64,000 bases of DNA, taken from the NCBI RefSeq assembly GCF_024171695.1, contig NZ_JAMTCF010000001.1, forward strand, positions 425,061 to 489,060, written 5' to 3'. The first letter of the stretch is position 1; the number at the start of each line of letters is the position of its first letter. Positions 49,726 through 57,875 of this stretch are shown here, piece after piece. A program made the translations under genes and the position numbers. This DNA is from Actinosynnema pretiosum (GTDB lineage: Bacteria; Actinomycetota; Actinomycetes; Mycobacteriales; Pseudonocardiaceae). The notes under the pieces were generated by a model, which ran no database searches, had not been told where the DNA came from, and worked only from the letters and a program-made list of their open reading frames with translations.

Positions 49726-50673
49726 TCAGGACCCCGAGCGGGTCCGGAGCCAGTCAGGAACCCGCTCCGAGCCGGGCAGCTCCAACTCCACGAGGTACGC
49801 CTCGTCCGAAGGCGGATCGATCCAGGTCGGCTCCTCCGTGCGGTTCGTGGACACCTTCTCCCGACCGTCGCCGGAGAGCTCCACCTTCGCGGAGAACCAC
49901 GGCCCGTGCTCGGTGCGCCGGGTCATGGTGCGCAGCTCGCGGAACCGCTCGGTCACCGCGCGAGGCGGGTTCCACTGGACCATCGCGCCCACCGCGTTCT
50001 GCACGAGCGCGGCGACCTCAGCGTGATGCCCGATCTCGCGGAACTGCACCTGCGCATACCCCCAGCCCGCAGGCAGCACTTGGCGCAACTGGTCGGTGAC
50101 CCGCTTGACCTGGCGGCTCTGCTGCTCGTAGTCCACCGAGACCGGCAGGGCGGGCAGCTCGGCACCCAGCGCTTCGAGCACCCAGCGCGGAGTGTCGTCC
50201 GGAGTGCGCGGGTAGCGGCGCAGGTCCTCCACCAGCACGTCCGGCCCGATCGGCGGATCCCAGACCGGGTCGACCTCGAAGTTGAAGTACACGCGGTAGT
50301 TGTCCGGCGGGGACATCGTGAAGCGGACCGAGAACCAGGTGCCCTGACCGGGCTCGGCGAGGAGGTCGCGGACGTCCACGAACGCCCTGCGCACCTCGGG
50401 AGGCATCTCCACAGGCGCGAACGAGCCGTCGCCGAGCACGGTGGCGAAGGTGAAGTCCTCCACATCAGCCGCCAGCGACACCTTCAGGTCGAGGACAGCC
50501 CAACCTGCAGGCGCGACCGAGAGCAGTCGACCGCCGACCCAGCCCAGGATCAGGTTGGTCTGCTCTTGGCGCTCGTACTTGGTCTGCCTCGGCTCACCCA
50601 CGCCGTCACGGGATTCCGGCACCGCCTCCTGCTGCTGGGGCCGCTGCTGCTCCGGGGGGTCCGGGTGGGACAT
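49726..50673 (-). CDS. Double-domain YezG/DUF600-like immunity protein, copy K
   Basis: 315 residues from ATG 50673 (AGGAG 8 nt upstream). After a Gln/Pro-rich N-terminal 35 residues comes a first YezG-like unit (RQEQTNLILGWVGGRLLSVAPAGWAVLDLKV, DVRDLLAEPGQGTWFSVRFTMSPPDNYRVYFNFEVDPVW) and a second (QVKRVTDQLRQVLPAGWGYAQVQF, MVQWNPPRAVTERFRELRTMTRRTEHGPWFSAKV), then a C-terminal DEAYLVELELPGSERVPDWLRTR. It is a close relative of J but longer at both ends. Confidence 0.73.
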   Translation of the reverse strand: MSHPDPPEQQRPQQQEAVPESRDGVGEPRQTKYERQEQTNLILGWVGGRLLSVAPAGWAVLDLKVSLAADVEDFTFATVLGDGSFAPVEMPPEVRRAFVDVRDLLAEPGQGTWFSVRFTMSPPDNYRVYFNFEVDPVWDPPIGPDVLVEDLRRYPRTPDDTPRWVLEALGAELPALPVSVDYEQQSRQVKRVTDQLRQVLPAGWGYAQVQFREIGHHAEVAALVQNAVGAMVQWNPPRAVTERFRELRTMTRRTEHGPWFSAKVELSGDGREKVSTNRTEEPTWIDPPSDEAYLVELELPGSERVPDWLRTRSGS

Positions 50674-51032
50674 TGAGGAAGCTCCTGCAGTGGACAACGA
50701 TCTCATTGGTCGCCTGGTCCAGGCGCTGCTCGACAACGTACAGCCGATCCGGGGTCCTTCCGTGACTGGCATCGCTCGGCCGGACGCGGACGCGTTCAAT
50801 GCCTTCGCCCGCCCGGTGCGCGGCTGCGCGGTCCATCTCCAACTCAGTCCTGCGGCAGTTCCGCATCGGATCGGGCCAGCGGAATACGCCGAGCGGCACG
50901 AGTCCTGGTCCACCGCCTGCTCCCGGTTCGACGCCCGGGGCAGAAGTCGACCAAGGAAAAAGGGCGGCCTCGCCCACCCCGCAGAGCGTGCTGCGGGTGA
51001 TGCGTCGTGGCCTGCGAGGGTCAAGGCCGTTG
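50674..51032. other. 359-nt spacer inside the immunity array, no intact gene
   Basis: The stretch between gene K and Imm49 copy 3 has no supported gene. Both strands stay open: the plus strand reads DNDLIGRLVQALLDNVQPIR and onwards, and the minus strand reads MRNCRRTELEMDRAAAHRAG and onwards. Neither has a start signal or a recognisable family. The length and position suggest a decayed gene left from a rearrangement. Confidence 0.4.
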
Positions 51033-51890
51033 TCAGCCGTTCTCGGCCTCAGTGGTGCCGTCCAGGATGGAAGCAGGCAGGTAGTCGGACGTGACGGTGA
51101 TCGTGATCCCCATGTCCTGCGCGATGGTCGCCAGCGCCAACGGCCCCAGCGCCACATAGCCCTCGGCGGAGGCGCGGCGCTCCTCGGTCCTGCTCCAGTA
51201 GGCCTTGTGCGCGTTCAACGCGTCGACGAGTGCAGCGTTGAACGCGGGCTCGGAGTCCGGCTTGGTCAGGTGGTGGAACAGGGCCAGCACCGGGAACCTC
51301 AGCAGGTTCGCGACCTCACGCTCGTCGGGATCGGTCACCACCTCCGGGGCGCTGTTGCGCAGCGCGTCGCTCAGCGCCTCCCCAAGCCCGTCCGAGCGCC
51401 GGAGAAATGCCTGGAACAGCCGCACGGTGTCGAACACGTACTCCGGCGCGGGATCAGCACGCAGCACGTCGACCGGGAACCCCGCCAGCGAGTCCAGGAT
51501 TCCCCGGTCCCGCGCCACGATCGCCAGCCACAACGAGGTCAACCAGTTCTCCGCCGACGAGAGGTGCGCGGGGACCGGCCCGGAGACCTCGATCTCCCGG
51601 TCCACCATCCACACCGCAGCGGACTCGCGTCCCTCCAGCGCGGCGACGGTGAAGACGGCGGCGCCTGCGTCCAGGGCAGCGCGGAGCGCGAGCCACGTCT
51701 CCCGCTCCGCACCCGCGGGATCGACGACCGCGCGGTGCCCGAACAGCGCCAGCGCGGTGCTGAACTGCATACCGAGCATGGCCGCGTAGCGCTCGACTTC
51801 AGCGACCCCCTCGACCACGTCCTTCGTGAACCGCGGCAGCACCCGAGCAGAGGCGTGGGGGTAGGTCTGGTGCCGCTCGACTTCAACCAC
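51033..51890 (-). CDS. Imm49-family immunity protein, copy 3
   Basis: 285 residues from GTG 51890 (a GTG at 51905 is an alternative). VVEVERHQTYPHASARVLPRFTKDVVEGVAEVERYA, WLTSLWLAIVARDRGILDSLAGFPVDVLRADPAP and HKAYWSRTEERRASAEGYVALGPLALATIAQDMGITITVTSDYLPASIL match copies 1 and 2. The C-terminal tail TEAENG recurs, detached, at 49437. It is the Imm49 copy nearest to the toxin. Confidence 0.8.
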   Translation of the reverse strand: MVEVERHQTYPHASARVLPRFTKDVVEGVAEVERYAAMLGMQFSTALALFGHRAVVDPAGAERETWLALRAALDAGAAVFTVAALEGRESAAVWMVDREIEVSGPVPAHLSSAENWLTSLWLAIVARDRGILDSLAGFPVDVLRADPAPEYVFDTVRLFQAFLRRSDGLGEALSDALRNSAPEVVTDPDEREVANLLRFPVLALFHHLTKPDSEPAFNAALVDALNAHKAYWSRTEERRASAEGYVALGPLALATIAQDMGITITVTSDYLPASILDGTTEAENG

Positions 51891-51997
51891 GATCAGGGAA
51901 CCGATCACTCTGGCTCGCCGGGGTGCAGGCCTCAACACCAGAGAGCGCCATGCTCACAGAGCCACGCCCCAGTCTCAGTTCTGATTTCCTATCGCCG

Positions 51998-52435
51998 TCA
52001 ACTCTCGCGCGCCGCGCCTTCACGCAACCAGTCGGGGATGTGCTCCTCGGAGCGGGGGAACAGCTCCAACTCCCGCCGGTGCGCCTCAGGGGACGGGAAC
52101 TCCACGAAGTTCGGCGGCGCCGTCGTCCGGTTGTAGAAGATCGAGTAGCGGTCTGGGTACTCCAGCCGGTAGATGGCGTCAAACCACGTCCCACGCTCGG
52201 GGTGCGCCATCCCCTGCCGCAACGCCGCGAAGCTCTCCCGAACGTCATCCGGCGGCTGCCAACCGTACATGGCCCCGTTCACCATGCGCAGCAGCCCGGA
52301 GAACGACACGTCCTCACCAACAGCCGCGTACACGACCTGGATGTAGTTCCACCCAGCGGGCAACTCGAACACCAGCCGCTCGGTGATCGCGGCGAGCACC
52401 TCGTCCTGCTGCTCGGAGCTCAACGGCTCACTCAT
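51998..52435 (-). CDS. YezG/DUF600-like immunity protein, copy N
   Basis: 145 residues from ATG 52435. Near-duplicate of F: LSSEQQDEVLAAITERLVFELPAGWNYIQVVYAAVGEDVSFSGLLRMVNGAMYGWQPPDDVRESFAALRQGMAHPERGTWF. The tail ELELFPRSEEHIPDWLREGAARES is slightly longer than in F. It follows gene O after 4 nt, as F follows G, so the pair has been copied as a unit. Confidence 0.77.
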   Translation of the reverse strand: MSEPLSSEQQDEVLAAITERLVFELPAGWNYIQVVYAAVGEDVSFSGLLRMVNGAMYGWQPPDDVRESFAALRQGMAHPERGTWFDAIYRLEYPDRYSIFYNRTTAPPNFVEFPSPEAHRRELELFPRSEEHIPDWLREGAARES

Positions 52436-52439
52436 GATG

Positions 52440-52919
52440 TCAGTTCCCCTCTTCCGCCTCGGCCAGCCGCGCGCGCAACCACTTGGGCCGGTGCTCCGGC
52501 GAACGCGGGTAAACCTGCTGGTCGACCACCCACGCCGACGCGGGAATCTCCGGCGACCAGCGTGGATCATGGTCGTAGTTGAACATCACCCGGTACTCGA
52601 GAGGAGGATCGACCGTGTACCGCATCGAGAACCACGTCCCCCGCCCAGGCTCGTACATCAGATCGCGCAACTCGCGCAACGCAGGCTCCACAGTAGAGGG
52701 CAGCGGCACCGCGACGGATACCCCACCTCGGCGGAGCACGGTCAAAGAGTGATGACCGTACTGCGCGTCGCCCCAGTACTTCAGGTCGATCCGGAACCAG
52801 TCCGGCGGAACCACGGCAACGAGATCCGCACCGACCTGGTGCAACAACCGCTCATCCCGCTCAGGACCCTCCTGGGACCGGTGGGATGAAGTGGGGGTTC
52901 CTGGCTGGCCTTGGGACAT
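52440..52919 (-). CDS. YezG/DUF600-like immunity protein, copy O, likely cognate antitoxin
   Basis: 159 residues from ATG 52919, whose first 20 codons lie within the 3' end of the toxin gene (59-nt overlap, different frame). The core DERLLHQVGADLVAVVPPDWFRIDLKYWGDAQYGHHSL, LRDLMYEPGRGTWFSMRYTVDPPLEYR and NYDHDPRWSPEIPASAW is almost identical to G. Position directly after the toxin gene, with overlap, is the usual place for the cognate immunity gene of a polymorphic toxin, so this is the best candidate to neutralise the nuclease. Confidence 0.76.
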   Translation of the reverse strand: MSQGQPGTPTSSHRSQEGPERDERLLHQVGADLVAVVPPDWFRIDLKYWGDAQYGHHSLTVLRRGGVSVAVPLPSTVEPALRELRDLMYEPGRGTWFSMRYTVDPPLEYRVMFNYDHDPRWSPEIPASAWVVDQQVYPRSPEHRPKWLRARLAEAEEGN

Positions 52920-55900
52920 TGTTGAACGATCTCCCCTCAGTGCGGTTCAGGGCTGGGGACTCCGTGGACAGCGTCCACCTGGCGTGCAGCACGTCCGGGG
53001 TGCGGACGTCCGCTGTTTGGCGTTCCGCCCAGAAGTCGAACCGGTCAACCGTCACACCGGGTGTCGCCCCCATGCTGGCGAGATCTTCCTCCATACCACG
53101 CCAGGTCTCGCTCTTCGGTCGCCCCTCCACCTCCCAACCGCTGTTCTCGTACGCCCACTGCGGCACGTGGTTGATCCGCTCTCCAGGACCGCCCGCTTCG
53201 AAGGCGATGATGTGGCCACCTGCGAACCGGAACAGCGGGCGCGTTTCAGGCGTCCAACTCGGACGGTTGTAGTCACCCTGCACCCACTGGCCCGCCGAGT
53301 TCTTACCGCCTGTGGCGATCTGCCCCACGTCCGTCTGCAGCCGGCCATCTGAATCAAACCCGCGTCGAGGCCCCCAGTGCGTCGGGGCGTTTGTGCCCGC
53401 AGGCGGATACTCGGGCCTGCCGCTGGCGGCGATGGTGTCCCCGTGCTCGTCAGTCCGGTACAACTGACGGGGTTCCCTCGGGTCGTAATGGTGCCTCTCC
53501 AAGTTCCTGGGCCCCACCGCGTAGGTGGTCTCAGGACGTGGAACGTCGAGGTTGCCCTTCCACGTGGCAGCAGTGCCCAACTCCGGGTTGAAGCCCTTCT
53601 CCCGGTTTCCCGACCATGTGTGCACATGCGAGAATCGGCCGTTCTCATCCGTGTAGAACGTACCGTGCCACTTGCCATCCGGGTCGTACACGTCGTAACG
53701 CGTGTTCGGCTCTCTCGGCGGCGTATCCGTGAGTGAGAACGGCCCGTCCTGCCTGGTGTCGTAGCCCCGGACGGGTTCGGCCATGCGGTAGTTGCCGTCC
53801 TGGTCACCGGGCGGATTCCACTCGACCGCAGGCGGGTAGTCGCCGCTGTCGAATCCTTCGAAGCGCTGCGGCGGGTAGCTCTGGGACGCTGTGGAGGGCG
53901 CTTGATCTCGCGGCTCCGGGACCGTCGCATCAGGCGCCGGACCGGAGGGAACTTCCCGTTCCCTTGACGACGGAATTTCGAACGTCTGCGCGGCGTTGTG
54001 GCCGAGCTCGACCCGGTAAACCGTGCCCGGTTTCAAATTCGACAGATCAGGGTTGACCGGTGCCGTGAAGGGGTCCTTCCCGAATCCGGAGTTGGACGCA
54101 TTCGTTTCGATGTGGGTGATGTTCCGGCCGCTATCGGTGTAGTAAATGCCACGCGGGTTGCCGTCGGTGTCTGTGACGACCATGCGCGAATTGGGTTCGA
54201 GCGGCGGCCTGCCGTTCAGGTCAGCCACTCTGGCGTCAGGGGCGACGGACAACGGCACCTCAGGCAGCGGCTCACCGTTGCGCTGCGTCGGAGGATCCCA
54301 GACAGCCTGCCTCTGCGGCGTGCGCTCGTGGTGCTCTGAGTCGTTCACCGGCTTGCGGGGCATCGCACGATCGCGGGCATCGTCGGCGTCGGTGTGGTCG
54401 GCGCGGTCGGTGTCGCGGGTGCCGGGGACGTAGCCGTCGTCGCCTGCGCGGGTGGTGGTGCCGTCGGGGCGGTGGGTGTTCCACTCGCCGTTCGGGGGGA
54501 TGCGGGGGCGGCGGGTGCCGTCCGGGCCCACCTCGGCGTCGCTGGTGTAGACGCGGCCCGCGTTGTCGGTCCAGGCGGGTTTGGTGGGGGCCAGGACGTC
54601 GGCGTTGGTGTGGCGGGCCAGGCGGTCGGCGAAGGTGTTGGAGCCCGCGTCGCAGCCGATGAGGCGGATGGGGGTGCGGCCGTCCCAGCCGGTGCGGCGC
54701 AGGAGGTCGCCGTACTGCTCGGGGGTGTAGGTGTGCGGGCCGATTCTTGCTCGGCCGTCCGGGGTGATGTGGACGTCGGCGGTGAAGTAGCGCGGGTCCG
54801 CCGGGACCCGGTGGGGGAGGTCGCCCATGGTCGGGTCGCCTCGGTGGTGGGAGACGCCCGACGGGGTGGTTTCGCCGTGGCGGGCGTGGGCCTCGTCGAT
54901 GGGCGGGGTGTCGTGGTGGGGCTGGACGCCGTTGTCGGGCGCGTCAGGGCGATTCGGGTCCGGGTGATGCGCGTCGGGGCGGTTCTGGGCGGGGTGGGGT
55001 GCGTCCGGGCGGCCTGCGTCCGGGCGCGAGGGGTCTGGGCGGCCTGCGTCCGGGGTGCGGTGTGGGGCGTCCTGGCGGGGTGGGGTCCACGGTTCTGCCG
55101 CGCGTGGGCGGGCGCCGTCCGGGGTTGGGGCGGTGGGACGGGTGGGGTGCGGGGTGCCGCTCGGGGTGGGGCTGTGGTTCGGGGTGTTCGCGCTCGGGGT
55201 GGTGTTGTGGCCGGGGGTGTTCGGGGAGTGCGGGGTGCCCGGCGTGCCGTGTGGCTGGGTGGTGGGGGTGTGCGGGGACGGGGTGTGGGCGGGGGTTGCG
55301 TTGCTCGTCCCGGTGTGGCCCGGGGTGTGGTTCGAGGGGCGGGCGGGGTCCGGGGTGCGGTTGGTCGGGACGCCCGAGTTCAGGTCGCCGCGTTGACCCG
55401 GCGTGCCCGTCCAGCCTGGGCCGCCCTGGCGCGGGGCGCCGGACGGGGCGGTGTTCGGGGTGCCGCCGCCCGACGACGAGGGGGTGCCGCCCGCGTGGGT
55501 GGGCTGGGTCGGGATCTGCGGCTGAGCGGGCTGGGTGTGCTGCGGGGCAGCGGGATGGGTCGGGCGGGGCGGGGCGTCCGGGGTCGAGGAGGACGTCGTG
55601 GTCTGACCCCGTGGCGTGGGGGACGGGACGTCGGGGCGCGGGGTGGTTCCGCCGCCGTTGGGGGTGTTCGGGTGGCCGGGCGTGCCGGACGGGGTGTTGC
55701 CTGCGGGCAGGTCGGGATCACGGCTGGGGCGTGGGGTGCTGGGCATCGGGTCGCCGACGTCCCGGCGGGGCGCGGACGTCGGGGTGTCCACCGGGGCGTG
55801 CGAGGAGGTCGTGGTGTCCGCGGCGGGACGGCTCGACGGCGACGGGGTGGTTCCGCCGTCGGGTTGGGTGGTGCGGCTTGGGGCGCCCGATTCCGGGGTT

Positions 55901-57003
55901 GTGCCGCGTGGTGCGGTGCCCGGCGTGTCGGCAGCGGACGTGTCGGTGCGCGGGGTGTTGGTGTCAGGGGTGTCGGCGTCGGGGGTGTTCGTGGTCGGGC
56001 GGGCGGAGTCCGGGGTGTCCGCGCCGGGACCGTCAGGGGTCGCGGGGGAATCAGGGGAACCAGGGGCGTCAGAACCCGGAGCATCGGGACCGTCGCCCCG
56101 GCCGCCGGGAGTGCTCCCGCCCGGCAGGTCCACCCCTCCCCCACCGCCACGCCGCACGAAACCGCCGGGGATCACGCTGCTCGGGTGCAGCACGTCCAAC
56201 CCGGTCACCTTGCCGGCGATCTTGCCGACCACCTTGGCGATCTTCTCGAACACCTCCACCAGCCTCGCGATCATCGGCGAGACCTTCTTGATGGTGTTCA
56301 GCAACTTCTGCACGATCTCCGCGATCCGCGCACCCCACTTCGAGATCGCCGTGATCGCCTGCGCCACGATCACCGGCGTCCCGAACCCCAGGGAGAACAC
56401 CGCCTCCAACACCCAGGCGATCAGCTTGCCCACCAGGTCGGCGATCAGGTCGCGCACGAACTCGCGCACGAACGCCACCACCATGCCCATCAACCCGACC
56501 ACCGTGCCGACCGCGCCCGCCGCCGACGCCGCGCCCGACAGCGCGTCGCCGTGCTCGGCCGCGCTGCGGTGGTAGGCCTCGGCCGCCGGACCGGTCCAGC
56601 CCTCGGTGCCCGTGGCGACCGCCGACGCGTAGTCGGCCGCCACCGCCTTCAACTCCTCCGCGACGTTGTTCCACGTCTGCGAGTACGAGTCGATCACCGG
56701 CGGGTTCCCCGCGAGCCAGTCCAGCATCTGCTTGAGCGGCTGCATGTGCTCCATCAGGAACGACGCCGCCGACGACAGCAGCGTCCCGAACGGGTCCACC
56801 GCCAGCGACGCCGCGTCCGCCACCAGGCCCACCGTGCCCAGCCCGGCCTCGATCCAGTTGCCCTCGGCGAAGCCCTTGTAGGTGTCCATCGCCGACTCGG
56901 CCAACGAGATGCCCGTGGCCCACCCGTTGTCGCCGGTCCCCGCGTTGAACAACCCGTCCGGCTCGGCCGGAGCCTGCGCCACCAACGGATTCTCGCCAGC
57001 CAC
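52861..57003 (-). CDS. Polymorphic WXG-type toxin with C-terminal His-Me-finger nuclease domain
   Basis: 1380 residues from GTG 57003 (GAGGGGG upstream). Residues 1-280: an N-terminal all-helical trafficking region with a WxG turn (Trp136 in EGWTGPAAEAY) as in ESX/type VII secreted effectors. About 285-735: Pro/Thr/Asp/Gly-rich linker. About 735-840: a domain with LIGCDAG (Cys784), HTYTPEQ and DVLAPTKPAW, caspase/CHAT-like in outline. About 915-1010 and 1085-1175: two copies of a pretoxin module (PNxRYxVxDxDGxxxGxFYTDxxG). About 1255-1345: nuclease with GGHIIAFEAGG (His1264) and INHVPQ (Asn1278), WRGMEEDLA, as in DNA/RNA non-specific endonucleases of the EndoNS_2 class. No WXG partner or secretion apparatus lies in the window. 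Confidence 0.8.
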   Translation of the reverse strand: MAGENPLVAQAPAEPDGLFNAGTGDNGWATGISLAESAMDTYKGFAEGNWIEAGLGTVGLVADAASLAVDPFGTLLSSAASFLMEHMQPLKQMLDWLAGNPPVIDSYSQTWNNVAEELKAVAADYASAVATGTEGWTGPAAEAYHRSAAEHGDALSGAASAAGAVGTVVGLMGMVVAFVREFVRDLIADLVGKLIAWVLEAVFSLGFGTPVIVAQAITAISKWGARIAEIVQKLLNTIKKVSPMIARLVEVFEKIAKVVGKIAGKVTGLDVLHPSSVIPGGFVRRGGGGGVDLPGGSTPGGRGDGPDAPGSDAPGSPDSPATPDGPGADTPDSARPTTNTPDADTPDTNTPRTDTSAADTPGTAPRGTTPESGAPSRTTQPDGGTTPSPSSRPAADTTTSSHAPVDTPTSAPRRDVGDPMPSTPRPSRDPDLPAGNTPSGTPGHPNTPNGGGTTPRPDVPSPTPRGQTTTSSSTPDAPPRPTHPAAPQHTQPAQPQIPTQPTHAGGTPSSSGGGTPNTAPSGAPRQGGPGWTGTPGQRGDLNSGVPTNRTPDPARPSNHTPGHTGTSNATPAHTPSPHTPTTQPHGTPGTPHSPNTPGHNTTPSANTPNHSPTPSGTPHPTRPTAPTPDGARPRAAEPWTPPRQDAPHRTPDAGRPDPSRPDAGRPDAPHPAQNRPDAHHPDPNRPDAPDNGVQPHHDTPPIDEAHARHGETTPSGVSHHRGDPTMGDLPHRVPADPRYFTADVHITPDGRARIGPHTYTPEQYGDLLRRTGWDGRTPIRLIGCDAGSNTFADRLARHTNADVLAPTKPAWTDNAGRVYTSDAEVGPDGTRRPRIPPNGEWNTHRPDGTTTRAGDDGYVPGTRDTDRADHTDADDARDRAMPRKPVNDSEHHERTPQRQAVWDPPTQRNGEPLPEVPLSVAPDARVADLNGRPPLEPNSRMVVTDTDGNPRGIYYTDSGRNITHIETNASNSGFGKDPFTAPVNPDLSNLKPGTVYRVELGHNAAQTFEIPSSREREVPSGPAPDATVPEPRDQAPSTASQSYPPQRFEGFDSGDYPPAVEWNPPGDQDGNYRMAEPVRGYDTRQDGPFSLTDTPPREPNTRYDVYDPDGKWHGTFYTDENGRFSHVHTWSGNREKGFNPELGTAATWKGNLDVPRPETTYAVGPRNLERHHYDPREPRQLYRTDEHGDTIAASGRPEYPPAGTNAPTHWGPRRGFDSDGRLQTDVGQIATGGKNSAGQWVQGDYNRPSWTPETRPLFRFAGGHIIAFEAGGPGERINHVPQWAYENSGWEVEGRPKSETWRGMEEDLASMGATPGVTVDRFDFWAERQTADVRTPDVLHARWTLSTESPALNRTEGRSFNNVPRPARNPHFIPPVPGGS

Positions 57004-57266
57004 AGCCAACCGCCCCCTCGGTCGCCGTCGGGCCGCGTCGGTCACCACTCCGACGTGCGTCACCCGAACGTGCGGCACGATTTTGACCCAAAAGGGGGCA
57101 GGGCAACCGCGTTTCGTCAAAAGACGCCGGAAATTCACGGTCAGGGAGGACAAGGAACGTCGCACGAGAGAGTGTGCGCCACGTCACAGCGCTACAGCGC
57201 AGCACAGCCCCCACCTGGACACTCAAGCCAGGTGTGACGACCAGAACCCGCAGACGAACCTCAGGG

Positions 57267-57875
57267 GTGGTGGACGGCGCGGGACCACCCGACAGCGCCG
57301 GAACGGCGTGGGAGAGCGACGCCGAGCTGTGGCGGCGCGCCGCGCACGAGCCGACCGAGGCCGCGCGCGCCGCGTTCACGGCGCTGTTCGAGCGGCACGC
57401 CGAGGCCGTGTGGAACCACGCGCACCGGCTCACCGCCTCGTGGACGGCGGCCGACGACCTGCTCTCGCAGGTCTTCCTCGCCGCCTGGCGCTCGCGCGCC
57501 AAGGTGGTGCTGACCCGCGACTCCGCGCTGCCCTGGCTGTACACCGTGACCGCGAACCTGGTGCGCACCGAGCACCGCTCCGGCTCGCGGCTGCGCCAGG
57601 TGCTGCGCCTGGTCGGACCGCCCGCGCCCCAGCACGACCACGCCGAGCGGGTGGCCGACGCGGGCGCCGCCGAGGACCGGCTGCGCCGGGTGGTGGCCGC
57701 GGTCGACCGGCTGCCCCGCTCCGAGCGCGAGATCGCCCGGTTGTGCCTGCTCGGCGGGGTGGGCACGGCCGACGCCGCGCAGCTGCTGCGCATCACCGAG
57801 GCGAGCGTGCGCTCCCGCGTCGCCCGCGCCCGCGCCCGTCTGCGCGACCTGACCGAGGAGGACGACCGTGGCTGA
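57267..57875 (+). CDS. ECF-family sigma factor, divergent from the toxin gene
   Basis: About 202 residues from GTG 57267 (GTG 57270 or the far upstream GTG 57174 are alternatives). Region 2: FTALFERHAEAVWNHAHRLTASWTAADDLLSQVFLAAWRSRAKVV, PWLYTVTANLVRTEHRS. Region 4: VDRLPRSEREIARLCLLGGVGTADAAQLLRITEASVRSRVARARARLRDL. It overlaps the next gene by 8 nt, as in the first sigma/membrane pair at 28.1 kb, but here the frame is intact. It may control the toxin gene with which it shares a 263-nt divergent promoter region; no conserved ECF promoter pair was recognised there. Confidence 0.82.
   Translation: MVDGAGPPDSAGTAWESDAELWRRAAHEPTEAARAAFTALFERHAEAVWNHAHRLTASWTAADDLLSQVFLAAWRSRAKVVLTRDSALPWLYTVTANLVRTEHRSGSRLRQVLRLVGPPAPQHDHAERVADAGAAEDRLRRVVAAVDRLPRSEREIARLCLLGGVGTADAAQLLRITEASVRSRVARARARLRDLTEEDDRG

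Noticed and set aside
43373-52919. The immunity array as a tandem-repeat or CRISPR-like structure
   Set aside because: The repeated units are protein-coding genes with 130-150 codons each and variable spacers; there are no short identical repeats with unique spacers.
56100-57003. The toxin N-terminus as an RHS/YD-repeat or LXG protein
   Set aside because: No YD repeats are present. The N-terminus has a WxG turn in a helical region; an LXG motif was not seen. Linker repeats are Pro/Thr/Asp-rich and not YD.
54394-57237. A 947-codon plus-strand frame opposite the toxin gene
   Set aside because: It covers the Pro/Thr-rich linker of the toxin in antisense, is Gly/Arg/Val repeats without family signal, and lacks a ribosome binding site. 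It is a GC-frame artefact.
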